A stretch of 33,828 nt of DNA from CAKSQF01 sp051867915 (lineage in GTDB: Bacteria > Bacillota > Clostridia > Oscillospirales > CAG-272). The notes under the pieces are model-generated. The model was not told the origin of the DNA and did no database searches. It was given only the letters and a program-made list of their open reading frames with translations. The stretch is taken from contig JBJDZJ010000167.1 in the NCBI GenBank assembly GCA_051867915.1, positions 1 through 33,828 of the forward strand. Reading direction: 5' to 3'. Positions 16,781 to 24,330 of the stretch are shown here, in pieces. A program made the translations under genes and the position numbers. The stretch's first letter is position 1, and each line of letters opens with the position of its first letter.

Positions 16781-17725
16781 ATGAATAACCGAAATATAAA
16801 CAAAATCAGTCTGACCTATACGCTGTCCCAGAGTCTTGTGGGAATGTTCCGGAACAGCGTTATGAGTATTGCCTCTATATTGGTGCTGGCAAGCTGTCTG
16901 ATCGTTCTGGGAACCTTCGGTCTCCTGATCAGAAACATCAACTACAATCTGGAGAGTATGACCCTTCTCAACGAGGTGGCTGCCTTTGTGGACACCGACT
17001 GCACCGATGAAGAGATCGAGACGGTTCGGAGTGAGATTCTGAAGCTGTCCGATAAGGGACTTGTCAACGATGTGGAATACATATCCAGGCAGCAGGCGCT
17101 GGAGTCCGAGATTCAGAAATTCAAGGATTATCCCGGACTGTTTGAAAACCTGCGGGATGGAGATAATCCGTATCGGGCATCCTTTTTGATTACCTATACC
17201 GACGAATCGGTACTGCCCGATCTGGAATACAGCCTCAATAACATTACCATAGAGAGGGACGGTGTCGCCCTGTCGCCCATTAACAAGGTGACCTCCCATG
17301 CCGAGGTTGCCGCCATGATGCAGAATCTCAAAGAGGGTGTAACTCAGGTGTTCCTCGGCTTCATGCTGATTCTCTTTGTGGTTTCCCTCTTTATTATAAT
17401 CAATACCATACGGCTTGCCGTGTTCTCCAGACGCAAGGAAATTTCGATTATGCGTTATGTTGGAGCAACCAATGCCTTCATCACCGCCCCCTTTGTGATT
17501 GAAGGCGTCTTTATGGGTCTGATCGCCGGTGTCGGAGCCTTTTTCGCCCAGTGGCTGGTGTACGATCGGGTCTGCGCTTTTGTGGAAACCCACTATCGGT
17601 CCTTCTCCGTGGTTCCTTTCGGTGAATGCGCACCTCTGATGATTCTGGTTTTCCTCTGCGTCGGGCTGTTTGCGGGCGTTGTGGGAAGTCTGATCTCCCT
17701 GTCCAAGTATTTAAAGGAAAAGTAA
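16781..17725 (+). CDS. ftsX: Cell division protein FtsX (permease-like)
   Basis: A 314-residue membrane partner of FtsE. It has one N-terminal membrane segment (about residues 22-46, in the typical context FRNSVMSIASILVLASCLIV), a large extracellular domain (about 50-190) that in other bacteria binds the hydrolase or its activator, and three C-terminal membrane segments with the conserved RRKEISIMRYVGATNAFI loop. The start at ATG 16781 gives the standard FtsX N-terminus; an upstream extension to a TTG overlapping the ftsE stop has no family support. The ribosome site (AAAGGA, 14 bases away) is poor. The M23 protein gene follows after 15 bases. Confidence 0.94.
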   Translation: MNNRNINKISLTYTLSQSLVGMFRNSVMSIASILVLASCLIVLGTFGLLIRNINYNLESMTLLNEVAAFVDTDCTDEEIETVRSEILKLSDKGLVNDVEYISRQQALESEIQKFKDYPGLFENLRDGDNPYRASFLITYTDESVLPDLEYSLNNITIERDGVALSPINKVTSHAEVAAMMQNLKEGVTQVFLGFMLILFVVSLFIIINTIRLAVFSRRKEISIMRYVGATNAFITAPFVIEGVFMGLIAGVGAFFAQWLVYDRVCAFVETHYRSFSVVPFGECAPLMILVFLCVGLFAGVVGSLISLSKYLKEK

Positions 17726-17740
17726 GTCTCTAAGGGGTTA

Positions 17741-19186
17741 ATGAGTTCAAAAGGAATGAAGAAGTTCATGGAAACTACCGAAACCAATGAAAGAATGCCG
17801 TCAAGGCGGACAAGATGGCTGATTCTGTTCGGATCGCTGGTCTGCATTCTGTCCCTGACGCTTGTACCGATTCTGGCAATCGGTGCCGTCAGCGACGGCG
17901 TCCCCGGCGGGACGACAGCCAATCTGTTCATGAGCGTCAACAGCAATACCACCGATCAGGTGGCGTCCAAAATCAGCGAGCTGTATCAGCAGATGGCTGA
18001 TCTTGAGGAGCAGAAGGACAGCCTGAACAGCAAAATTGAGACGGCAAAGGCCGATCTGTCCACGACGCTGGAGGCGAAGGCGCTGTTGGATGAGCAGGTT
18101 GCCGCTACCGAAGGGCAGATCGCCGCACTGAATGAAATTCTTGCCGAATATGATCTGATGATTGCCGAAAAGCAGGAGCAGATTGATCAGCATACGGCGG
18201 CATATCAGAATAAATACGCCGTCTTTCTGGAGCGGCTTCGCCAGTCCTATGAAGAGGGAACGCCCAGCGTACTGGAGATTTTCTTCTATTCGGACAGTTT
18301 TATTGATATGCTGACCTCCATCGAGCGGATGAACGACATTCTGGAATACGATCAGAAGCTGATGGACGAACTGGAAAGGGAAACTGCCGTTCTCAAGGAG
18401 GAGCAGGCTCAGCTCATCGCCATTCAAAGCGAGAAGCAGACGGCGGAAAGCGAGCTTGTGGAGAAAAAGGCGACGCTGGATCGGCAGATTGCCGACAGTC
18501 TGACATACATACAGTCGCTGGAAGAAGATTGCGAATCGCTGACCGCTCTGCTTGCGCAGGTGGAGGCCGATGAACAGGTGACCAATCGCGCCATCGAGGA
18601 AGCCATTGAGCAGTTCAACAAGCTGACAGGCAGTGAAATTGTCAGCGATCCCACCCTGGCAAGACCCTATAAGGATGAATATGTCAAACCCTCCATTCTG
18701 GAGGCTATGGAAAACGGTACCTTGCAGAAGTGCGGGGAATACTATGAGGGAGCGCCCGAATATATTCTTCCGGTATCCATTCCGGCGATGAATGCGGGAA
18801 TGATTTCCTCCAGATTCGGCTGGCGTACCTATACGGACAACAACGGAAATGTGATCCACAGCGATCACAAAGGCATTGATCTGGCGGTTGCATATAATTC
18901 GCCCATCTACGCCGCCAAATCGGGCACCGTTCTGTCGGTGGGAAGCAGTACCGGCTACGGTAAGCTGGTGGTGATCGTCCACGATAACGGAACGCAGACC
19001 CGATACGCTCACTGTACCAGCATCTCGGTTCAGGTCGGCGAATATGTTCTTCAGGGCGAAGAGATCGCCAGAGTCGGATCCACCGGAAATGCCACGGGAA
19101 ACTGCTGTCATTTCGAGGTCAGAATCCGTGAAAACGATGTGTGGACGCCCTATGATCCTCTGAAATATCTTGACATAGAGGATTAA
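17741..19186 (+). CDS. Coiled-coil M23 (LytM) domain protein, probable FtsEX partner with altered active site
   Basis: A 481-residue exported protein: cytoplasmic N-terminus, hydrophobic signal/anchor (about residues 27-50), a long coiled coil (about 65-290, Glu/Gln/Lys/Ala heptads) and a C-terminal LytM/M23 domain (about 360-475). This is the architecture of EnvC, PcsB and other proteins controlled by FtsEX. Zinc ligands are kept (His376 and Asp380 in HKGIDL, His457 in CHFEV), as is catalytic His424 in YAH. The first His of the usual HxH motif is Cys455 (GNCCHFEV), so the enzyme may be weak or inactive, as in EnvC, which activates amidases instead. It begins 15 bases after ftsX. The ATG at 17741 has AAGGGG only 3 bases away; the ATGs at 17756 or 17768 are possible alternative starts. 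Confidence 0.88.
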   Translation: MSSKGMKKFMETTETNERMPSRRTRWLILFGSLVCILSLTLVPILAIGAVSDGVPGGTTANLFMSVNSNTTDQVASKISELYQQMADLEEQKDSLNSKIETAKADLSTTLEAKALLDEQVAATEGQIAALNEILAEYDLMIAEKQEQIDQHTAAYQNKYAVFLERLRQSYEEGTPSVLEIFFYSDSFIDMLTSIERMNDILEYDQKLMDELERETAVLKEEQAQLIAIQSEKQTAESELVEKKATLDRQIADSLTYIQSLEEDCESLTALLAQVEADEQVTNRAIEEAIEQFNKLTGSEIVSDPTLARPYKDEYVKPSILEAMENGTLQKCGEYYEGAPEYILPVSIPAMNAGMISSRFGWRTYTDNNGNVIHSDHKGIDLAVAYNSPIYAAKSGTVLSVGSSTGYGKLVVIVHDNGTQTRYAHCTSISVQVGEYVLQGEEIARVGSTGNATGNCCHFEVRIRENDVWTPYDPLKYLDIED

Positions 19187-19209
19187 CCCAACAAATAAGG
19201 TGATTATGC

Positions 19210-20454
19210 ATGAAACTCAGTAAATTCAGCCGTGTTCTTCTGTCTGCGCTGACCGTTTTTGCCGCCTGCGCCGTCACATTCATGACAACCTATACCGTCA
19301 TGAATGTCAACGGCAAGCGGGAGGTCGCAAAGGCGGTGGAATCCTGTCAGGAGGCATTGAAAAAGAATGCCGATCCGCTGTCAGGCGATGAAACGCTGAC
19401 CTATATGCAGGCGGTAGTCGACAGCTACTATTACGGTACGCCGGGCGAGTGGACGGGAGAGGACGGACTGGATCAGGTCTACCGAAGCTATATCGCCTCC
19501 CTGGGAGACGATTATGCCGCCTACTATTCCCCCGAAGAGTATGCCGCCTACCGTGAGGAAGCGGCGGGGAATAAGGTCGGAATCGGCGTTCAGGTGCGAT
19601 ATGATATGGAGGCTAAGAATCTTCAGGTGCTTCTGACCGTCCCCGATTCGCCTGCCGAGGCTGCGGGCGTGCTTCCGGAAGATCGGATTCTGGCAGTCAA
19701 CGGAAAACGGATTTCCGAGGTTGGCTTTGATGCGGCAGTGTCGGAAATATCCGGAGACATCGGCACTCAGGTGATTCTGACGATCCTTCGGGATGGAACT
19801 GAGCTTGAAATTCCGATCATTCGGGATCAGTTCACCAATGTGTCGGTCTACGATTCGGTTTGTTCGGACGGGAAAACCGGACTGATCCGAATTCTGAATT
19901 TTGACGGAGCGACTCCCGATCAGTTCAAAGCCGCTGTGGACGATTTGATCTCGCAGGGCGTAACGGCACTGGTATTTGATGTCCGGAACAACGGCGGCGG
20001 CTCGCTGGACAGCGTGCTGTCGGTGCTGTCCTATCTGATTGAGAAGGATCAGGTGCTGATCCATATTCTTGATAAGGACGGCGGAGATGAGACCCATGTG
20101 TCGGATGACGAGCATACGGTGGATCTGCCCATGGCGGTGCTGACCAACGGGAACACCGCATCTGCGGCGGAATTGTTCACCTCCTGCCTCAGAGAACTGA
20201 AGAACGCCACCCTTGTGGGTGAGAAGACCTTCGGAAAGGGCTGTATGCAGTCCTTCTTCAATCTGCCCAACGGCGGCGGCATGAAACTGACCTTCCGGAT
20301 GTACAATCCCCCGTCCAATGTCAGCTATCACGGAATAGGCATTCTGCCCGACATTGAAGTTGTCCTCGAAGAGGATTCCACCCCTATTCTGCTCATGACC
20401 GAGGAGCAGGACAATCAGCTTACTGCCGCCATTGCGGCTTGTCGGAAATCATGA
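19210..20454 (+). CDS. S41 family C-terminal processing protease (CtpA/CtpB-like)
   Basis: A 414-residue membrane-anchored or secreted serine protease. It has an N-terminal signal-anchor (about residues 8-33), a helical bundle segment, a PDZ domain (about 110-205; VPDSPAEAAGVLPEDRILAV) and the S41 catalytic core. The Ser/Lys dyad is visible: Ser318 in NGNTASAAELF and Lys343 in GEKTFGKGCMQ, 25 residues apart as in CtpB. The segment DVRNNGGGSLDSVLSVLSYL is the usual oxyanion/substrate strand. It follows the M23 gene by 23 bases with AAGGTG before the ATG, so it is likely the last gene of an ftsEX operon. S41 proteases often sit next to ftsEX and M23 genes in Gram-positives and may process the hydrolase. 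Confidence 0.94.
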   Translation: MKLSKFSRVLLSALTVFAACAVTFMTTYTVMNVNGKREVAKAVESCQEALKKNADPLSGDETLTYMQAVVDSYYYGTPGEWTGEDGLDQVYRSYIASLGDDYAAYYSPEEYAAYREEAAGNKVGIGVQVRYDMEAKNLQVLLTVPDSPAEAAGVLPEDRILAVNGKRISEVGFDAAVSEISGDIGTQVILTILRDGTELEIPIIRDQFTNVSVYDSVCSDGKTGLIRILNFDGATPDQFKAAVDDLISQGVTALVFDVRNNGGGSLDSVLSVLSYLIEKDQVLIHILDKDGGDETHVSDDEHTVDLPMAVLTNGNTASAAELFTSCLRELKNATLVGEKTFGKGCMQSFFNLPNGGGMKLTFRMYNPPSNVSYHGIGILPDIEVVLEEDSTPILLMTEEQDNQLTAAIAACRKS

Positions 20455-20480
20455 GGAACGGTTTGTAATCAAACCGTTTC
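20455..20480 (+). terminator. Hairpin after the S41 protease gene
   Basis: An 11-bp stem (GGAACGGTTTG / CAAACCGTTTC, one G-U) with a TAAT loop starts just after the stop codon. The T tract is poor (TTTCCGATTT), so termination may be partial. It overlaps the -35 region of the greA promoter. Confidence 0.6.
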
Positions 20481-20491
20481 CGATTTAAATA
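20463..20491 (+). promoter_or_regulatory. Possible sigma-A promoter of greA-lysS
   Basis: TTGTAA, 17 bases, TAAATA lies about 40 bases upstream of the greA start. Both boxes deviate from consensus, and the site overlaps the preceding hairpin. Confidence 0.45.
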
Positions 20492-20528
20492 TGGAAAACA
20501 GATCATCTATTTAAGGAGAGAAAAGAAA

Positions 20529-21008
20529 ATGGCACAAATTACCGTAACCAAGGAAGGTCTTGAAAAACTCAATCAGGAACTGGATTACCTGAAGAATGTG
20601 AAGCGAATCGAAGTCAAGGAAGCCCTGCGCATCGCAAGAGGCTTCGGCGACCTTTCCGAGAACAGCGAGTACGACGAGGCGAAGGACGAACAGGCAAAGG
20701 TGGAGTCCCGTATCAGCGAACTTGAGGAAATGCTCAAGACCGCCGTCGTGATTTCCGAGGATCAGATCCGTACCGATGTGGCCAATGTGGGTACCTGCGT
20801 CCGCGTCTATAACGAAAAGTGGGACGAGGAAGTGGAGTATACGCTGGTCGGATCCACCGAGGCATCCCCCCTTCAGAATAAGATTTCGGACCAGTCCCCC
20901 ATCGGAAAGGCATTGATCGGACATAAGGCAGGCGAGACTGTCGTTGCCGAAACGCCTGCCGGACCGGTTCACATCCGTATTCTGAGCATTGCAAGAAGTC
21001 AGGACTGA
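20529..21008 (+). CDS. greA: Transcription elongation factor GreA
   Basis: A 159-residue factor that inserts its coiled-coil tip into the RNA polymerase secondary channel to stimulate cleavage of backtracked RNA. The N-terminal coiled coil carries the conserved tip ARGFGDLSENSEYDEAKDEQ, with the acidic Asp/Glu residues that position the catalytic metal. The C-terminal FKBP-like domain ends in SPIGKALIGHKAGETVVAETP. Length is standard. AAGGAGAG stands before the ATG. lysS follows after 40 bases and is probably co-transcribed, an arrangement also common elsewhere. Confidence 0.96.
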   Translation: MAQITVTKEGLEKLNQELDYLKNVKRIEVKEALRIARGFGDLSENSEYDEAKDEQAKVESRISELEEMLKTAVVISEDQIRTDVANVGTCVRVYNEKWDEEVEYTLVGSTEASPLQNKISDQSPIGKALIGHKAGETVVAETPAGPVHIRILSIARSQD

Positions 21009-21048
21009 TTTTTCATAAGTCTACCGATCCCGAAAGGAATACTGAAAA

Positions 21049-23010
21049 ATGGCTGAAAATCAAAATGTAAACGAACAACAGAGCGCAGGCTCTGAACTGG
21101 CCGTCCGCAGAGAAAAGCTGGCTGCCCTGAAGAACACAGGAAAGGATCCCTTTACCCTGACCAAATTTCCGGTGGATGCTTACAGTGCCGACATCAAAGA
21201 GAACTTTACCGATCCTGCCGAGGGAGAAGAACCGCGAACCGTTTCGGTTGCGGGACGGCTGATGAGCCGTCGGATCATGGGCAAGGCCTCCTTTGCTCAT
21301 ATCCGGGATAAGCAGGGAGAGATTCAGATTTATGTCACCCGTGACGCACTGGGTGAGGAAGCCTACAACATGGGCTTCAAAAAGTGGGATATCGGCGACA
21401 TTCTGGGAGTGAAGGGCTATCTGTTCCGCACCAAAACCGGAGAGGTTTCCATCCATGTTACCGAGCTGACCCTGCTGGCAAAGTCCCTGCTTCCTCTGCC
21501 CGAGAAGTTCCACGGACTGACCAATGTGGATCAGCGGTACCGCCAGAGATATGTGGATCTGATTGTCAATCCCGAGGTCAAGGAGACCTTTGTCAAGAGA
21601 AGCCGGATCCTTTCCGAAATCCGTGCATATCTGGACGGAAAGGGATTTCTGGAAGTGGAGACGCCTATCCTGACCCCCTTTGAGATCGGCGCATCTGCAC
21701 GCCCCTTCTTTACCCATCATAATACCCTTGACATGGATATGGTGCTGAGAATCGAGACCGAGCTCTACCTCAAGCGGCTGATCGTCGGCGGTATGGATCG
21801 GGTCTACGAGGTAGGCAGAATCTTCCGGAATGAGGGTATGGATACCAAGCACAATCCCGAGTTCACCACCATCGAGCTGTATCAGGCGTTAACCGATTAT
21901 AAGGGCATGATGGATATCGTCACCGAAATGTATCCCATGCTTGCCGAGAAGATCTGCGGCTCCAAGGTCATTACCTATCAGGGAACCGAAATCGACCTTA
22001 GTCATTGGGAAAAGCTGACCATGGTGGAGGCTGTGAAGAAGTATTCGGGCGTGGACTACTACGACTGGAAGTCCGACGAGGACGCCAGAGCCTCTGCAAA
22101 GGAAAAGGGCGTGGAGGTTCCCGCAGACGCAACAAAGGGAACCGTTCTTGCCGAGTTCTTCGACGCATTCGTGGAGGAAAATCTGATTCAGCCCACCATC
22201 ATCTACGATTATCCCGTGGAAAACAGCCCGCTTGCCAAGAGAAAGCCCGAGGATCCCGCCTTTACCGAGCGGTTTGAGTATTTCATCTGCGCCACCGAGT
22301 ACGGCAACGCCTTCTCGGAGTTGAACGATCCTATCGACCAGAAGGAGCGTTTTGAGTCTCAGGTTGAAGCAAAAAGAAGGGAAGATCCCAATACCACCGC
22401 TCAGGTGGACTATGACTATATCACCGCCTTGGAGTACGGTCTTGCGCCCACCGGCGGACTTGGATTCGGTGTGGACCGCCTGATTATGCTCCTGACCGAC
22501 AGTGCTTCCATCCGTGATGTTCTGCTGTTCCCCACCATGAAGCCGCTGGATTCCGACAAGGAATCTCGGAATGTCTCCGATTCTCCTGTCAGAAAGCCCG
22601 TTGAAGCCACTCATCCGTTAGCTGAAGAAAAGATTGACTTTTCCAATGTGCAGATCGAGCCGCTTTTTGAGGATTTCGTGGATTTTGATACCTTTTCAAA
22701 GTCCGATTTCCGTGCCGTAAAGGTTCTTGAATGCGAAGCCGTACCGAAATCCAAGAAGCTCTTGAAGTTTACTTTGGACGACGGAACCGGTGTAAACAGA
22801 ACCATTTTGAGCGGAATTCACGCATATTATGAGCCCGAAGAGCTTGTCGGTAAGACCTGCATTGCCATCACCAATCTTCCTCCCCGCCCGATGATGGGGA
22901 TTGATTCCTGCGGAATGCTCATTTCGGCTGTTCATAAGGAAAACGGCGAAGAGAAACTTCATCTGCTGACGGTGGATCCCCATATTCCCGCCGGTGCAAA
23001 GCTCTATTAA
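21049..23010 (+). CDS. lysS: Lysyl-tRNA synthetase (class II) with C-terminal tRNA-binding domain
   Basis: A 653-residue class II lysine-tRNA ligase, about 150 residues longer than the usual 490-500. The N-terminal OB-fold anticodon domain (about 60-175; GRLMSRRIMGKASFAHIRDK) is followed by the catalytic core with motif 2 (VYEVGRIFRNEGMDTKHNPE) and motif 3 (GGLGFGVDRLIMLLTDS). From about residue 537 a second OB-fold of the EMAPII/Trbp111 type is fused (DFRAVKVLECEAVPKSKKLL; NLPPRPMMGIDSCGM), the domain normally found at the MetRS C-terminus. It should raise affinity for tRNA in a non-specific way. The linker and extra domain use A/T-ending codons more than the core, suggesting a later addition. 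Co-directional with greA; a strong terminator follows. Confidence 0.95.
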   Translation: MAENQNVNEQQSAGSELAVRREKLAALKNTGKDPFTLTKFPVDAYSADIKENFTDPAEGEEPRTVSVAGRLMSRRIMGKASFAHIRDKQGEIQIYVTRDALGEEAYNMGFKKWDIGDILGVKGYLFRTKTGEVSIHVTELTLLAKSLLPLPEKFHGLTNVDQRYRQRYVDLIVNPEVKETFVKRSRILSEIRAYLDGKGFLEVETPILTPFEIGASARPFFTHHNTLDMDMVLRIETELYLKRLIVGGMDRVYEVGRIFRNEGMDTKHNPEFTTIELYQALTDYKGMMDIVTEMYPMLAEKICGSKVITYQGTEIDLSHWEKLTMVEAVKKYSGVDYYDWKSDEDARASAKEKGVEVPADATKGTVLAEFFDAFVEENLIQPTIIYDYPVENSPLAKRKPEDPAFTERFEYFICATEYGNAFSELNDPIDQKERFESQVEAKRREDPNTTAQVDYDYITALEYGLAPTGGLGFGVDRLIMLLTDSASIRDVLLFPTMKPLDSDKESRNVSDSPVRKPVEATHPLAEEKIDFSNVQIEPLFEDFVDFDTFSKSDFRAVKVLECEAVPKSKKLLKFTLDDGTGVNRTILSGIHAYYEPEELVGKTCIAITNLPPRPMMGIDSCGMLISAVHKENGEEKLHLLTVDPHIPAGAKLY

Positions 23011-23079
23011 CAAACGGTTTGGCAAAGTCGAATCCGTCGGTGAATGATTCGCTCCCATCCGATCCAATCAAATCAAAAA

Positions 23080-23126
23080 GCTGCCGCAAAAGCAATACCA
23101 CTGTTGCTTTTGCGGCGGCTGTTTTT
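23080..23126 (+). terminator. Intrinsic terminator after lysS
   Basis: A 16-bp stem with one G-U (GCTGCCGCAAAAGCAA pairing with 23104-23119) and an 8-base loop is followed by TGTTTTT. It closes the housekeeping part of the window. The rest of the 309-base gap before the next gene holds an unusual phased promoter. Confidence 0.92.
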
Positions 23127-23160
23127 GCAGTTCCGCAGGTATGAAAAACTTTTCCCACGA

Positions 23161-23214
23161 TTAACATTTTAAAAACATTTATAAAACTTTTCAAAAACAA
23201 CCCCGATGTATGAT
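23161..23214 (+). promoter_or_regulatory. Phased AAAAC promoter A (11-bp direct repeats plus TATGAT)
   Basis: Four AAC/AAAAC tracts have their C at 23165, 23176, 23187 and 23198, exactly 11 bases apart. The last is followed by AACC, and exactly 11 bases after its C comes a TATGAT -10 box (23209-23214). No normal -35 box is present. Direct repeats of 11-bp period overlapping the -35 region are the typical layout of OmpR/PhoB-family activator sites. Very similar arrangements occur at 25238-25291 and 31849-31891. The start codon is about 105 bases downstream. Confidence 0.6.
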
Positions 23215-23319
23215 AATGACAGAAACTGAAGGGATAGGGCGCTTCCGAAGTGAAATTGCATCGGGATTCCAATTAATAATCTTGATGTCGATTATGTATA
23301 TGAAAAGGGGACAAAGCAT

Positions 23320-23598
23320 ATGTCTGAAATTGTTGAAGCAAGCGAAAAGATCGCAGAAGCAGTCGTGGGCGGCTACATGAAAATCGAGGAAGGCGTCGTT
23401 GAGGGGTATAAGAAAATCGAAAACGGCGTGGTTGAAGGGTATAAGAAAATTGAAAACGGTGTGGTTGAAGGGTTTGAAAAGGTAACCGATACCTGCGTGG
23501 AAAAGCTCTTCACCAAAAAGGGAGAGTCTGTGGAAGACGCAAAAAAGCGTTTGTCCGGATGTGCGGAAGCCAAGGATACAGAAAAAACTGAAAAATAA
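23320..23598 (+). CDS. Small amphipathic 11-residue repeat protein
   Basis: A 92-residue soluble protein of unknown function. Residues 4-58 consist of five tandem 11-residue units. The central ones are VVEGYKKIENG twice, flanked by diverged copies (IVEASEKIAEA, VVGGYMKIEEG, VVEGFEKVTDT). Eleven-residue units with regularly spaced hydrophobic and Lys/Glu residues form 3-11 amphipathic helices that lie on lipid surfaces, as in alpha-synuclein (KTKEGV repeats), apolipoproteins and LEA proteins. The tail (about 60-92) is charged, with a FTKKGESVEDAKKRL segment. AAAAGGGG lies before the ATG. A terminator follows directly, so this gene may be expressed far more than the cardiolipin synthase after it. 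I know of no characterised bacterial function; membrane coating under stress is my inference. Confidence 0.82.
   Translation: MSEIVEASEKIAEAVVGGYMKIEEGVVEGYKKIENGVVEGYKKIENGVVEGFEKVTDTCVEKLFTKKGESVEDAKKRLSGCAEAKDTEKTEK
23329..23493 (+). repeat. Tandem 33-bp coding repeats (5 units)
   Basis: Five 33-base units encode the five 11-residue repeats. Units 3 and 4 are almost identical at the DNA level (differing at a few third positions), while the outer units have diverged, indicating recent duplication in the middle of the array. Confidence 0.8.
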
Positions 23599-23609
23599 GA
23601 CAACCGCAG

Positions 23610-23640
23610 AGCGAGGCGGCAAAGCGCCGACTCGCTTTTT
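23610..23640 (+). terminator. Intrinsic terminator between the repeat protein and cls
   Basis: AGCGAG pairs with CTCGCT, with an inner CGGC/GCCG stem, followed by five T. It lies only 12 bases after the stop codon and 22 bases before the next ATG, so it probably lets only part of transcription through to cls. Confidence 0.85.
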
Positions 23641-23661
23641 CGGCATTTTCGGGGTGGCATT

Positions 23662-24330
23662 ATGAAACGAGTATTTCGGTATCGTGTGAACGAAAAAGAG
23701 GTGGAACGGGTATATAACTATATTCCGTTCCGATACATCCTGGCGATCCTTATTACCGTATTGGAAGTGGCGGCAATCATCGGCATTGTCGTAGCCCTCT
23801 GCTATTTTGTACCCTATTTTTATGTTCTGTGTTGGATGACAGAGATTGCCTGTGTGATCAATATCATCGCATCGGATGACAATCCCGATTACAAGGTTCC
23901 CTGGCTTTTGTTTGTGATGATCCTGCCGATTGCCGGGTTTATGCTGTATTTCCTCTTTTATTCCCGTAAGCTCAAGCGCAAGTATGTCAAACGCCTGAAA
24001 GCCTTGAAGGACAACGCCTATCATAAGGACGACGGCGAACTGCTAAAAAACTGTACCGTGAAAATCCTGTTGCCTCATCTCAGGCAAAAATGCTGTGCAG
24101 CATTGCCGAAGCGCATCTGTTTACCGATACCGGGCAGACCTATTTCCCTCTGGGGGAAGATCTGCACCCGCAGATGCTGGAGGATCTTCGGAAGGCCGAA
24201 AAGTTTATTTATATGGAATATTTCATTATTGAAGAAGGAAAGTTCTGGAATTCGATACTGGATATTCTCAAAGCCAAGGCCGCCGCAGGCGTCGATGTCA
24301 AGGTGGTCTATGATGATGTGGGCTGCATGA
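23662..24330 (+). CDS. Cardiolipin synthase, N-terminal part before the frameshift
   Basis: This frame encodes the membrane-anchoring N-terminus of a cardiolipin synthase. After a basic start (MKRVFRYRVNEKEVERVY) come two membrane segments and the PLDc_N-type linker (SDDNPDYKVPWLLFVMILPI, then a Lys/Arg-rich stretch KLKRKYVKRLKALK). Homology stops at about residue 129 (DDGELLKN), where the frame crosses A AAA AAC at 24045-24051. The rest of this 222-codon frame (from CTVKILLPHL on) is out-of-frame translation of the catalytic part. Adding one A, or a -1 ribosome slip at the heptamer, joins it smoothly to the catalytic frame (ELLKKLYRENPVASSQAK). It could be a pseudogene, a recoded gene or a homopolymer sequencing error. 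Confidence 0.75.
   Translation: MKRVFRYRVNEKEVERVYNYIPFRYILAILITVLEVAAIIGIVVALCYFVPYFYVLCWMTEIACVINIIASDDNPDYKVPWLLFVMILPIAGFMLYFLFYSRKLKRKYVKRLKALKDNAYHKDDGELLKNCTVKILLPHLRQKCCAALPKRICLPIPGRPISLWGKICTRRCWRIFGRPKSLFIWNISLLKKESSGIRYWIFSKPRPPQASMSRWSMMMWAA
24045..24051 (+). other. Candidate -1 frameshift heptamer A AAA AAC in cls
   Basis: The heptamer lies in the exact X XXY YYZ phase of the upstream frame (codons CTA AAA AAC). A -1 slip continues into the catalytic cardiolipin synthase frame without a stop. The same heptamer is used by IS1. A 6-bp hairpin (TTGCCT / AGGCAA, 24070-24087) follows, but 18 bases away, farther than in known stimulators. A one-base deletion in a run of seven A explains the same data. 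Confidence 0.5.

Noticed and set aside
17801..19111. A 436-codon minus-strand frame opposite the M23 gene.
   Set aside because: The plus-strand protein has clear signal, coiled-coil and LytM features; the antisense frame has no ribosome site and no family likeness.
23161..23214. An ordinary sigma-A promoter with a degenerate -35 box, or an ECF sigma promoter.
   Set aside because: No hexamer near TTGACA lies at 16-18 bases from the -10 box, and the AAC-to-TATNAT distance is too short for an ECF promoter; the exact 11-bp phasing fits an activator site better.
23329..23493. CRISPR-like array suggested by regularly repeated 33-bp units.
   Set aside because: The units are contiguous, have no unique spacers and are in frame, encoding 11-residue protein repeats.
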